DNA of 35,588 bases from Streptomyces sp. NWU339 (GCF_003143855.1 NZ_QFRK01000046.1:21203-56790); one strand, 5' to 3'; numbered from the stretch's first letter, positions 14,650 to 22,935 are shown. Notes: generated by a model not told the origin, from the sequence alone. A program made the numbers and translations.

Positions 14650-15927
14650 TCACCGCTTACTGCACACCGTCTTCGGAGCCGCTCTGCTGGCGGCGCCTCG
14701 GGCGGGCTGAGCGTCCTGCATCCTCTGCACATCGTGGAGGACACCCTCGATGTCGGGGTCCTGGCCGGTGGCGACCCTTGCGATGGTCAGCAGGACGGCC
14801 TCGTAGAAGGCGTCCCGCACGGCGGGTGCCATGACGTCCGAGGCGTCCAGGCAGCGGGGGCCTTCACCGAGCCGTTGTGCGATCTTGCCTTCGACCGCGT
14901 CGTCCTGTGACTTTTCCAACTTCACCCGACGATTCGCCGAGAAGACGTCCGCAAGGCCGGCCCACCTCTGCTGACCCTCCCTGGAGGCCAGTCGGCGGAT
15001 CAGTTCACGGGCCTGGGGGCGGTCGCTGAACAGCGCCGCGAAGTCGCCGGTCACCTCGTGGGCCCGGACCCGGCTGCCGCCTCCGGGCAGGAGCGGAGCG
15101 GAGTCCATCAGGTCTGCGTGCTCCGCGTCGTCCTTGTAGAAGGAGAGCGCGAAGGAGCCCTGGTGCTCCAGGGCGCACCTGCCCCGGTCGGCGAACAGCA
15201 GCCCGTTGTCGTCCGGGGCGCCGCGGTGGTCGGTGAGCAGAGCGTCCTCGGCCGCGTCCTCGTCCTGCTGGAGCAGCTCGGCCCACGCCTTCCAGGCCGT
15301 GCGCACCGGATCACTCCGCCACCACTCCACCTCGCCCGTGCCCAGCGCCCACTTCTCGTAGACGTCCGGGCCCTCGCGTTGCAGCACGAGGTCCTCGATC
15401 CAGTCGGTGCCGGGCCAGCCGGAGGCACCGTCGTCCCCCATGCCGATGCACCAACTCCTCAGTTGAGCAGGCTTATGGGCAGGCTTGTGACCCTGGCGGT
15501 ACCAGACGATGCTCTTCAGGTCCGCCTTGACCGGGACCCAGTAGACGTGTTCGGAGGGCGAGCCGGTCGGCTTCCAGGGGGCACCGTACTCCTGCGGCTC
15601 GTAGAGCCGGTTCAGTGGTTTGAGGAGCTCCTGATCGGCGTATTCGGCGAGTTCGCCGAGGCCCGGCATGATCACGATGTCCGGGGGCTCCCCCGACTGC
15701 ACCTTGGAGAGCAGCACATCCCGTTGGGCCGCGGTGCCCTGGTAGCGGAAGGGGATGCCGAAGCCGTGCAGCAGGGCTTCGAAGTGCTCCGCCTGCTTGG
15801 CCGTCCACGTTCCGAGGATGGTCACCGGCTCCTCGTCGTCGTGCTGCGACCAGACCACCACCATGCCGCCGGCGGTGATCAGCAGCATGACCATGATGAG
15901 GATCAGCATCTTGAACCGCCGGGTCAC
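14650..15927 (-). CDS. Membrane-anchored ABC-type solute-binding protein (last gene of the PknG-like operon)
   Basis: This 425-residue protein starts at GTG 15927, behind GGAGGCGACG, overlapping the previous stop (GTGA). Residues 7-27 form one hydrophobic anchor; no lipobox cysteine follows. The rest has the layout of carbohydrate-type (family 1) extracellular binding proteins: VTILGTWTAKQAEHFEALL, then PDIVIMPGLGELAEYADQEL, KPLNRLYE and FALSFYKDDAEHADLMDSAP. No permease or ATPase genes are nearby. It is the terminal gene of the protease-kinase-vWA-membrane-protein operon, so a sensory role comparable to GlnH of the mycobacterial GlnH-GlnX-PknG pathway is more likely than transport. Ligand unknown. 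Confidence 0.82.
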   Translation of the reverse strand: MTRRFKMLILIMVMLLITAGGMVVVWSQHDDEEPVTILGTWTAKQAEHFEALLHGFGIPFRYQGTAAQRDVLLSKVQSGEPPDIVIMPGLGELAEYADQELLKPLNRLYEPQEYGAPWKPTGSPSEHVYWVPVKADLKSIVWYRQGHKPAHKPAQLRSWCIGMGDDGASGWPGTDWIEDLVLQREGPDVYEKWALGTGEVEWWRSDPVRTAWKAWAELLQQDEDAAEDALLTDHRGAPDDNGLLFADRGRCALEHQGSFALSFYKDDAEHADLMDSAPLLPGGGSRVRAHEVTGDFAALFSDRPQARELIRRLASREGQQRWAGLADVFSANRRVKLEKSQDDAVEGKIAQRLGEGPRCLDASDVMAPAVRDAFYEAVLLTIARVATGQDPDIEGVLHDVQRMQDAQPARGAASRAAPKTVCSKR

Positions 15928-16946
15928 CGTCGCCTCCAGTAGTCGTTGTCGAGCCGGAGACCGAGCCCCAGCGCGGGCAGGACGACGGCCAGCAGGCTGC
16001 CGACGAAGGTGCCCTGGTACACCGGGGTGGTCCAGGCGTCATCGGCCGTCTTCTCCCGGACCTCCTCCGACGTCTTCGTGACGTCCTGCTGTGCGTCGGC
16101 CGGCTCCGTGTCGCTTTCCCGGGACACGTGGGTGATCTGCCGCAGATCCTTGATCGCCCCGTCGAGGTCGTCCTGGGTGGAGGACATCGCCGTCAGCGGG
16201 ACCACCGCGAGCAGTACGGTGAGCACGAAGGCCGCGAGCAGGTACGGATTCCAGTCACGGCCGCAGCGGTCGCGCAGCACGAACAACGCCGAGAGCAGGG
16301 TCAACCCCACCAGGGCCAGGGCGAGTTCGGCGAGCCACCACCCGCCGCGCTGCCACTGCCCCATGGTGGCTGTGGCTTCGGCGTGCCTCAGCTGGACTTG
16401 CTGCAGTGCGTCCAGACGGGGTACGAGTCCCACCGAATCGCGGGTGAGCAGCGAGTGCGCTTCCTTGAGTTTCTGCTCCCGCATGAGGGACGGGCCAGGG
16501 TAAGGGGACGTGCCGAGGCCGAGCGAGTCGCTGTAGGTGGCGAGCAGGCCCTTGACCGTGCCGAGGTCCTGGTCCGTGCGGTCGGCGATCCGGGACAGGC
16601 CCTGGTCGGCGGCCGAGAGCTGGGACCGGTAGGCCTCGCCCGAGCCCGTGACGTCGATGAGGTCCATTTCCACCAGGATGCGGGCCTCCTGCTCGGCCCG
16701 CAGGGCCGCGAGCCGGGTGGCGGCGAGCCCCTGCACGGCCGGCGCCTCGCGGGACGCGAGCGCTTCGGCGCTGTGCTGGACCTGACGACAGGAGAGGAAC
16801 AGGGCGGTCGACGCCACGGCCGTGAGCAGGAACAGAACCAGCAGATGCACCTCCAGCAGCCGGCGGGTCCGCCAGGGGCTCAGCCTCCGGCGCCAGAAAG
16901 CGGCGGGGGAGAACCGGTGCCAGGAGGCGGCGCGTCCGGTCGTCAC
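15924..16946 (-). CDS. GlnX-like transmembrane sensor protein
   Basis: This 340-residue protein starts at GTG 16946, eight bases after GGGAG and overlapping the vWA stop by GTGA; an ATG at 16964 lacks such a site. TM1 (about residues 30-53) is followed by an extracellular helical stretch of about 145 residues rich in Ala, Gln, Leu and Glu. TM2 (about 201-222) and TM3 (about 233-255) follow, then a second outside segment and TM4 (about 309-330). Four TM helices with tandem four-helix-bundle-type loops is the plan of mycobacterial GlnX, which links the binding protein GlnH outside to kinase PknG inside. No signalling output domain is present. The GlnX role is inferred from architecture and operon context. 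Confidence 0.75.
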   Translation of the reverse strand: MTTGRAASWHRFSPAAFWRRRLSPWRTRRLLEVHLLVLFLLTAVASTALFLSCRQVQHSAEALASREAPAVQGLAATRLAALRAEQEARILVEMDLIDVTGSGEAYRSQLSAADQGLSRIADRTDQDLGTVKGLLATYSDSLGLGTSPYPGPSLMREQKLKEAHSLLTRDSVGLVPRLDALQQVQLRHAEATATMGQWQRGGWWLAELALALVGLTLLSALFVLRDRCGRDWNPYLLAAFVLTVLLAVVPLTAMSSTQDDLDGAIKDLRQITHVSRESDTEPADAQQDVTKTSEEVREKTADDAWTTPVYQGTFVGSLLAVVLPALGLGLRLDNDYWRRR

Positions 16947-18343
16947 AGCAGCTTCTCCCCGCATGCGATGCAGTAACGGGCCTCGCTCCCGGCCGGGGTG
17001 CCGCAGCCGCCGCAGCGCGGGCCCGGCCGCGTACCGACGGCGTCGGCCAGGGGCCCGCCGGGCCGGGACCCGGCGCGCAGGATCAGCGGGCCGAGGGCGC
17101 CGGCGTCGACGGCGCGCGGCCGGACCAGCCCCGCGGCCGCGTCCTCGATGTCGGCGACCGTGCGGATCTCCTCCAGCACCCAGTCCGTGCCGAATCGCGC
17201 CGCCAGCCGGGCGGCCTGGCCCAGGTGGTCCTCGGCGGTGTCCGGTCGGTGTTCCTGAAGAGCGGTGAGGCCCTGGCGGAGAGCCCTCCGCATCCTGGCG
17301 GTGGCGTTGAGATCACGCACGCTGTCGGTGCCCGTCGGGGCGTGGGGCGGGGACTGCTCGGGGAGGTGCCAGCGGGCGATGACGGGCGCGTGGACATCAC
17401 CGATGGAGACCATGGCGAACTGCAGCTCGGTCTCCAGCGGGTCGGCGTCGGAGTCGGCGACCAGAGTGAGCAGGTAGTCGCGTCTGCCCTGCTGCCACTG
17501 GTAGGTCGGGAATTTCCAGCGGTGCGGCCGGCCGGGCTGGGGCAGCCTGCCGAGGCGGTGCGGCCGGGGCGCCTTCTCGCTGAGCGATACCTGGCGCACG
17601 GAGGGCCGCACGGTCACTTCGATCGGCAGTTGGGGGGTGTGCACCCGGCGCAGCCGGTGGATGGCGGCAGTGACCGCATGGCCGAGTCCGTCGTCCACGA
17701 ACTCGGCCGTGCCGTGCAGCCGTTCGGCGAGGGTCAGCAGGGGGTCGGGAGCCCAGTCCGCGCCCACGGCGAACACATCACAGGTGAACTGCCCTGCGCA
17801 CGCTTCCAGTTCCTCTTCCAGACGGGTCTCCCCGAAGGCGCTGCTGCCATCGGTGATCAGCACCAGGTGGCGTACGGACACCGGCCGGCCGGCGAGCAGG
17901 GCACGCGATCGGGCCACCCACGGGGCGTACCCGGCAGGGCGCGGCCCCTCCCGGTGCAGCGGGAGCGATCCCGTGACGAAGGCGGCCCGGCGCCTCTCCT
18001 CCCGGTCGGCGACGGCCCACTCGTCGTCCCCCCGCGGATAGCAGCGGACCGGCTCGGGACCGCTGCCGAGCACGGCGAAGGAGATGCGGTCGGGCAGGGC
18101 GCGCAGCGCCGACGGCAGGGCGTGCCGGACGGCTGCCCGGTTGCGTTCGGCGACGTCCACCGCGATGATCACGGCGAGTTGGACCGCGGGCAGGTCGGTG
18201 GGCGCACCGTCGGCGGCCACGTCGACCCGCAGGCGGGCCTCGATCTTCGCGCTCCGGTGCGGGCGCAGGTCGCCGCCGAGGTCGACGTGCAGTCGGATGC
18301 CCGGCTGCGGTGGCCGGGTGTGGCTGCTCATGTCGTACGTCAC
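16943..18343 (-). CDS. vWA-domain protein with C-terminal zinc ribbon
   Basis: From GTG 18343 (after GAAGGAG; ATG 18331 and ATG 18373 are alternatives) this is a protein of about 466 residues. A von Willebrand A domain lies at about residues 50-225: LAVIIAVDVAERNRAAVRHA and VRHLVLITDGSSAFGETRLE. The MIDAS DxSxS is replaced by DVAER, so metal binding is doubtful. A beta-rich middle domain follows, then a helical segment (RRALRQGLTALQEHRPDTAE). A terminal zinc ribbon has CGGCG and CIACG. vWA domains in such operons act as protein-interaction scaffolds. It lies between the kinase and the GlnX-like protein and may connect them. Confidence 0.8.
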   Translation of the reverse strand: MTYDMSSHTRPPQPGIRLHVDLGGDLRPHRSAKIEARLRVDVAADGAPTDLPAVQLAVIIAVDVAERNRAAVRHALPSALRALPDRISFAVLGSGPEPVRCYPRGDDEWAVADREERRRAAFVTGSLPLHREGPRPAGYAPWVARSRALLAGRPVSVRHLVLITDGSSAFGETRLEEELEACAGQFTCDVFAVGADWAPDPLLTLAERLHGTAEFVDDGLGHAVTAAIHRLRRVHTPQLPIEVTVRPSVRQVSLSEKAPRPHRLGRLPQPGRPHRWKFPTYQWQQGRRDYLLTLVADSDADPLETELQFAMVSIGDVHAPVIARWHLPEQSPPHAPTGTDSVRDLNATARMRRALRQGLTALQEHRPDTAEDHLGQAARLAARFGTDWVLEEIRTVADIEDAAAGLVRPRAVDAGALGPLILRAGSRPGGPLADAVGTRPGPRCGGCGTPAGSEARYCIACGEKLL

Positions 18344-18405
18344 CGCTCCTTCGCCTTCGTCGCCGCGGCACACCGGGTGCCGGTTCGCTCTGTCGTGCCG
18401 TGCGG

Positions 18406-20712
18406 TCAGAACACGGTCTGGGGCCGTACCGCGTGCATGAGATCCACGAGGTGTTCATGGGTGGCCGGCTCATGGTGACGGGCCGCCAGTCGCCGGTAGT
18501 GCGCCTCCAGCTGCTTGCGCGACTCGCGCTCCGGCGTGCTCAGGCGTCTCAGACTGCGGGCGTCGAGCCGTCCGGCATCCCGTCCCGGCGAACCGGGCCG
18601 GTCGCTGAGGCTGTGCACCGCGTCCAGTTTCCATTCGTGGAGTTCGGTGCCCAGGCGCAGCGCCTCGTCCTCCGACAGGCGAGGCTCCCCGGCGCCCGGA
18701 CTCCCGCCCTCGAGACCGCGCAGTTCGGCCAGCGCCGCGTCGACCTCGGCGGGCGCGGGCAGCGGATCACCGTCTCCGGGCAGCCGGGCCGCGCGGATGC
18801 GCAGGGAGGCGATCCGGGCGACGGTGTGGTCCAGAGTGCCCTGCCGGACCCGGCCGAGCACATCGATGGCCGCCCGGCGGTCGCGCGCGCGGAGCGCGAT
18901 CCTGGCCAGGCCGAGGGCGGCGCCGCCGTGCGCGGGGTTGCGGGCGAACACCACCTCGTACAGTTCCTTGGCCGTGGGCTCGGACGTGTCGTCGTCGAGC
19001 CGCTCCGCGCAGTAGGCGAGGGCCAGTTTGGGCGCGTACTCGCCGGGCAGTTCGAGGTGGACCTGCGTGAAGTGTCTCCTGGCCTCGACGACCTGCCGCG
19101 GATCGTCGTCGAGGCCGGCGCTGCGCAGCGCGAGCAGGGCGCGATGCCACTCCAGCCGCCACCGGCGCACGGCGGGCGGCCCGGGAATGGAGTCGGCCGT
19201 GTCGAGCTCCTCCTGGGCCCGCTCCAGGTCCTCCCCGGTGTTCCGGTCCAGCAGAACGCGCACGTTGTGCAGACAGATCTCCACCGAGCGCGGCTTCTCG
19301 TCCTCCTGCTCGAGGAGCTGGCCCGGGGCGTAGCCGCTGCTCACCTCGAACCGCGCGGTCTGCGGATCGCCCGGATACGGCCTCGGCACCGGCAGACAGG
19401 CGGCGATCTCGGTGGGTGTGGGGGCGCCGAGGTCGAGGGCCGGCGCCACGGGCGGCTCGTACCGGTCGCGGCGGGGGCGGTCCAGCCAGTGTTCGATGTC
19501 CGGCACCGTGCCGAGCCGGGCGCCGAGCAACCGGGTGGACGGCCGGAAGTAGTCGGAGGGCTCGGGCGGGTCGCTCTTGCCGCGCAGCGCGCGGATCTCC
19601 CGCAGGGCGCCGCGCAGTTGGCCGACCATCTCACGGGCGTCGACGAAGCGCCGGTACGGGGAGGGCCGGACGGCACGATCGACGACCCGCTGGAAGGAGG
19701 CGGTACCGAGGCCGGGCACCTCGGCGACGGCCCAGCGGGCGAGTTCCCGCAAGGTGGCGCCGACGGTGTGCAGGTCGTGGGCGACGGTGGGCATGGCCGA
19801 CGTCTCGGTCTCGGGTGCCGTGTAGTCGGCCGTGACATGGGCGGGCGGCTGGCTCTGGCCCTGTTCGCGCATGCCGCCGAGATCGATGACCTTGATGCCG
19901 TCCCTGTGGTGCACGACGTTGGAGGGCTTCATGTCCCCGTACACGAAGACCCGTTCGCCGTCGGCGTGCAGGTGGACGAAGGCTTCGAGGATCTGGCAGC
20001 CGTACGCCGCGACGTGCTCGATGTCGAGGACGGATTCACCGAGCCGGACGTCCTCGACGACTTTCGCGAGGGTGCCGTCACCGACGTCGTCCATGACGAT
20101 GTAGCCGCCGGTGACCTGGCCGGTGTCGTCGCTCCGGGCGACGAAGTCGCGGATCTGCACGATGCGGGGGTGGCGGATGGCGACGAGGTTGCGGCGTTCG
20201 ACGTCGGCGAGCCGGGCGCCGTCGTGCTCGTACCGGTTGAGCAGTCCCTTGACGGCGACGACGTCACCGAGATGGGTGTCCTCGGCGAGGTAGACCCAGC
20301 CCTGCCCGCCGTGCGCGATGGGTCCCATGATCCTGTACTGGTCGCGCAGCATGTCGCCCTTGGCGAGTTCGGGCTGGTACGAGTAGCGCTCGCCGCAGAC
20401 CGGGCAGAATCCCTTGATCGGCACCGGGCCCTCGGTGTAGGGCGGGGCGAAGGTGATGCCGCAGCCGGTGGACGAGCAGTCCATGCGGATGCGCAGCGGC
20501 GCCTCGGGCCGGACGAGGCGTTCCTCGGCGGGGCGTGGCTCTCGCTCGGGGAGTGAGAGGAGCTCGCGGGGGCCGCGTTCCCGGGGGTCCTCGGGAAGGG
20601 CGGGCAGCCCGGGGCCGTTCTCCGCGCGGCCGCATGCGGCGCAGTGGCCGGTGGGCAGCACGGTGCCGCCGCAGGGGGCTCCGGTGAAGCGCCGGTGCGG
20701 GCAGATCGTCAT
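18406..20712 (-). CDS. PknG-like serine/threonine protein kinase with two zinc ribbons and TPR-like C-terminus
   Basis: The start at ATG 20712 lies behind GGAGGAGGACC; the frame extends to 20772 without a site. The 768-residue product has zinc ribbons at Cys4/14/24/27 and Cys79/84/103/106, replacing the rubredoxin-like region of PknG. The kinase domain (about 125-375) has the PknG-type loop GPIAHGGQGWVYLAED, Lys155, the non-RD catalytic loop VYGDMKPSN (Asp260) and DLG at 277-279. The C-terminal part (about 470-760) is helical with TPR-like repeats. PknG is a soluble kinase that controls central nitrogen/carbon metabolism. The GlnX-like and binding-protein genes downstream fit its known nutrient-sensing partners. 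The preceding gene encodes a trypsin-like protein. Confidence 0.88.
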   Translation of the reverse strand: MTICPHRRFTGAPCGGTVLPTGHCAACGRAENGPGLPALPEDPRERGPRELLSLPEREPRPAEERLVRPEAPLRIRMDCSSTGCGITFAPPYTEGPVPIKGFCPVCGERYSYQPELAKGDMLRDQYRIMGPIAHGGQGWVYLAEDTHLGDVVAVKGLLNRYEHDGARLADVERRNLVAIRHPRIVQIRDFVARSDDTGQVTGGYIVMDDVGDGTLAKVVEDVRLGESVLDIEHVAAYGCQILEAFVHLHADGERVFVYGDMKPSNVVHHRDGIKVIDLGGMREQGQSQPPAHVTADYTAPETETSAMPTVAHDLHTVGATLRELARWAVAEVPGLGTASFQRVVDRAVRPSPYRRFVDAREMVGQLRGALREIRALRGKSDPPEPSDYFRPSTRLLGARLGTVPDIEHWLDRPRRDRYEPPVAPALDLGAPTPTEIAACLPVPRPYPGDPQTARFEVSSGYAPGQLLEQEDEKPRSVEICLHNVRVLLDRNTGEDLERAQEELDTADSIPGPPAVRRWRLEWHRALLALRSAGLDDDPRQVVEARRHFTQVHLELPGEYAPKLALAYCAERLDDDTSEPTAKELYEVVFARNPAHGGAALGLARIALRARDRRAAIDVLGRVRQGTLDHTVARIASLRIRAARLPGDGDPLPAPAEVDAALAELRGLEGGSPGAGEPRLSEDEALRLGTELHEWKLDAVHSLSDRPGSPGRDAGRLDARSLRRLSTPERESRKQLEAHYRRLAARHHEPATHEHLVDLMHAVRPQTVF

Positions 20713-20758
20713 CTTCGCGTGGTCCTCCTCCCTTGCCCGGGTCGGGCGGAGCACCGCA

Positions 20759-22081
20759 TCACCGGTCTCCATGGCGGCTCAGGTCGGCGCGCAGGGTCCT
20801 GAGCAGTGCGCGCAGCCGGGTGAGTTGCTGCTGCGGGTCCCGCACCTCGTCGATCAGGCGGCGTGTGGCCCGGTGCCGGTCGGCCGTCTCGGTCACGGAG
20901 CCGAGGGAGGCGCTGTCGACGATGTCGCGGCGGATCGCCCGGCTGAACTCCACGCGCTGCAGACGGTCGAGCAGTGTGTTCGCGTGGCGGAGGAGCGCGG
21001 GCCGCAGGAGCCGGTCGCGGGACGCGGTCCAGCCGGGGCCGCCCTCGTGGCGGAAGACGAGCAGCAGCCGGAAGTCGAACACCCGTAACCGGGCCAGAAG
21101 TTCGATCAGGGGACCGGGCTGGGGCTCCTCGTCGAGACCGTCGACGAGGACCGTGACCGGCCGGACGGGGGCACGGTCGGCCGCCTGCGCGGGTGGGGGC
21201 TTGGCGCCGCGCAGCCAGTCCCAGTACGTCAGGTACTCGCCGGCCGGGAAGGTGACCTGGTCCAAGGCGTGGTCGATGAGGTCCGGCCTGCTGGCGCCGC
21301 CGCGATGGACGACGTGGGCGCGGTGCAGCAGATGGCGCAGCGAGCGGTCCTTTCCGCTGCCCGGAGGCACCACGGTGATCTTCACCGGGTCCTCGTCCGG
21401 GTCGTCGAACCACTGGGCCAACCGCTCCTCGAAGCCGTGGTCCCAGGCGTGCGGGCTGCTCAATTCCATAATGACCGGCGAGAGTTCGGCGATGCGTTCA
21501 ATGGGGATCAGGTACGAGAAGGAGATCCGGTTGTCTTCGGGCAGCAGTTCGCCCAGGTCGCCGCGCCAGCTGACGACGAGGCCGACCACCCGGGTGGGAC
21601 GACCTTCCTGAGGCCGGGTGCACACGGCTGCGCCGCTGAAGCCGGCGCGCACCACCTCCGTCTTGGTGACGGCGTCGAGCTGCACCCGCTCACCGCTGGC
21701 ACCGCCGATGCGCCCCCACAGGCTCATGCCGTCGTCGAAGCCCGCCGCGTAACCGGTCGCGTACACCTCCATTCCGCCCCACAGCCTGGGTTCCAGCAGG
21801 GCGCGACGCGCCTGCGGGCGAGGGCTGTCCAGGCGCAGCACGGCGACGTCCTCGCCGCTCTCGCCCTCCGGCAGCCAGCCGCCGGGCAGGACGCGTGCGG
21901 AGACCGGCTCGAGCCCGCTGTTCTCGGCGAACTCCAGCCACATGACGGCGTCCGGATGGCGCACGACGTGTGCGCAGGTCAGCGCCGTGTACTGGTCGAC
22001 GAGCACGCCGGCACCACAGATGGGGCCGTGCGCGTCCTCGCGCCGCAGCCTGAGCCTCCAGTCCGCACGCAGTTCCCCCAT
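20759..22081 (-). CDS. Trypsin-like serine protease fused to a P-loop NTPase-like domain
   Basis: This 440-residue protein has no signal peptide, so it is cytoplasmic. Residues 1-205 are a trypsin-like domain with a full triad: His38 in TCAHVV, Asp78 in EDVAVLRLD and Ser149 in GFSGAAV. Residues 233-320 resemble a reduced NTPase: VVPPGSGKDRSLRHLL (Walker A with Asp where Ser/Thr is usual) and VTVLVDGLDEEP (Walker B). The last 70 residues are helical (HRATRRLIDEVRDPQQQLTR). Proteases joined to STAND-type NTPases are typical of actinobacterial conflict systems. It heads the minus-strand operon, 46 bases before the kinase start, and is divergent from a trypco2-domain gene. Confidence 0.85.
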   Translation of the reverse strand: MGELRADWRLRLRREDAHGPICGAGVLVDQYTALTCAHVVRHPDAVMWLEFAENSGLEPVSARVLPGGWLPEGESGEDVAVLRLDSPRPQARRALLEPRLWGGMEVYATGYAAGFDDGMSLWGRIGGASGERVQLDAVTKTEVVRAGFSGAAVCTRPQEGRPTRVVGLVVSWRGDLGELLPEDNRISFSYLIPIERIAELSPVIMELSSPHAWDHGFEERLAQWFDDPDEDPVKITVVPPGSGKDRSLRHLLHRAHVVHRGGASRPDLIDHALDQVTFPAGEYLTYWDWLRGAKPPPAQAADRAPVRPVTVLVDGLDEEPQPGPLIELLARLRVFDFRLLLVFRHEGGPGWTASRDRLLRPALLRHANTLLDRLQRVEFSRAIRRDIVDSASLGSVTETADRHRATRRLIDEVRDPQQQLTRLRALLRTLRADLSRHGDR

Positions 22082-22117
22082 ACCGCCTCACACTACGTGC
22101 AAAGCATGGTGCGTCCC

Positions 22118-22123
22118 TAGACT
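22118..22123 (+). promoter_or_regulatory. Possible -10 element for the trypco2 gene
   Basis: TAGACT lies 49 bp upstream of the start at 22173 in the 91-base divergent region; a weak ACGTGC is 17 bases before it. It is a low-confidence sigma-HrdB-like call. Confidence 0.3.
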
Positions 22124-22172
22124 TGTGAGCAGAGTGGATCGGTCAACCAACGGAAGACGGGGGTGTGTTGAC

Positions 22173-22523
22173 ATGAGGGATATGGAACCGATCGGTCTTG
22201 CGGAGGCCATCGGCTCGGTCCGTGCGGAGCTGGCGCGGGCCCAGGCAGAAGGAGCGGAGAGCGACTGGCGGTTCACCGTGGAGCAGGTCAGCCTGGAGTT
22301 CTCGGTGCAGTTCCACCGGGCCGGTGAGGGCGGGGCGGGTCTGCGCCTGGGCGTGGTCGAGGCACGTCTGGGCGGCTCGGTGAGCCATGACTCCACGCAC
22401 CGCATCGAGGTCGCCCTCAAGCCCCTTCCCCGCCCCGACGGCCGTCACCATGAGGTGAGCCGCGAGGACGCCGCCGCCCCCCACCGGCCAGGACCGCACG
22501 ACGGCTCCCTCTTGCGGGGCTAG
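22173..22523 (+). CDS. Trypsin-co-occurring domain 2 (trypco2) protein
   Basis: This 116-residue protein begins MRDMEPIGLAEAIGSVRAEL; the pattern GLAEAIG.VRAELA.AQAEG, then FTVEQVSLEFSVQF and a final THRIEVALKPL beta strand, is that of the small trypco2 domain. This domain was named for its co-occurrence with trypsin-like proteases in actinobacterial NTP-dependent conflict systems. The divergent neighbour, 91 bases away, is exactly such a protease. It is probably a regulator, adaptor or substrate of the protease; this is inference from the family. The tail after residue 85 is low complexity. Confidence 0.82.
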   Translation: MRDMEPIGLAEAIGSVRAELARAQAEGAESDWRFTVEQVSLEFSVQFHRAGEGGAGLRLGVVEARLGGSVSHDSTHRIEVALKPLPRPDGRHHEVSREDAAAPHRPGPHDGSLLRG

Positions 22524-22734
22524 GGTGACGCGCCGGAGAACCGGAGCTTGAGTTCCTTGCCGGCCGGGGAGGCGCCGACCGCTTCCGCCGGACGGACGCG
22601 CCGGCCAGGAGCCGGAGAGACGCACAGGGCGAACAGCCCGCCCTGGTGACCGGCGCGGCCCGTCGCGACGGCGTTCCCGGCCTCGGGGGCGTGACTGGTC
22701 ATGGGGCCCGGGGCGGGCTGGTGGCCTGTTGCAG
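22524..22734. other. No gene seen
   Basis: Neither strand holds a frame with convincing protein character between the trypco2 stop and the TetR relic. It probably contains the eroded remainder of the TetR gene or other decayed sequence. Confidence 0.5.
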
Positions 22735-22844
22735 TCGGTGCCGGGTCGGACGAGCTTGAAGACGAAGCGGGCGGCGTCGAGGATGCGCTGCCGCGACTCC
22801 ACGCCGTTCGCGCGCTTCTTGCGCGTCGTCCGGGGCCTGGTCAT
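22735..22844 (-). pseudogene. TetR-family regulator relic, N-terminal 35 residues
   Basis: From ATG 22844 the minus strand reads MTRPRTTRKKRANGVESRQR and then ILDAARFVF, the first helix of a TetR DNA-binding domain. The homology ends there (KLVRPGTDCNRPP), before the helix-turn-helix. It is divergent from the MhpA-like gene and a 26-bp palindrome lies between, so it was probably the repressor of that gene. Confidence 0.65.
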
Positions 22845-22902
22845 GGGGTCTTCCCTCCCGTCGCACCGGCCCCTGACCGTATCCGGTGCCATGCTTGCCG
22901 TA

Positions 22903-22928
22903 GCGCTCATTCCAACTGGAGTGAACGC
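22903..22928. promoter_or_regulatory. Operator-like palindrome upstream of the MhpA-like gene
   Basis: GCGCTCATTCCA and TGGAGTGAACGC pair at 10 of 12 positions around AC. It lies between the TetR relic and the hydroxylase start and has the size of a TetR operator. Confidence 0.55.
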
Positions 22929-22935
22929 TCCATCA

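Noticed and set aside
18310..20556. 748-codon open frame on the plus strand
   Set aside because: It is antisense to the PknG-like kinase, whose catalytic motifs are unmistakable.
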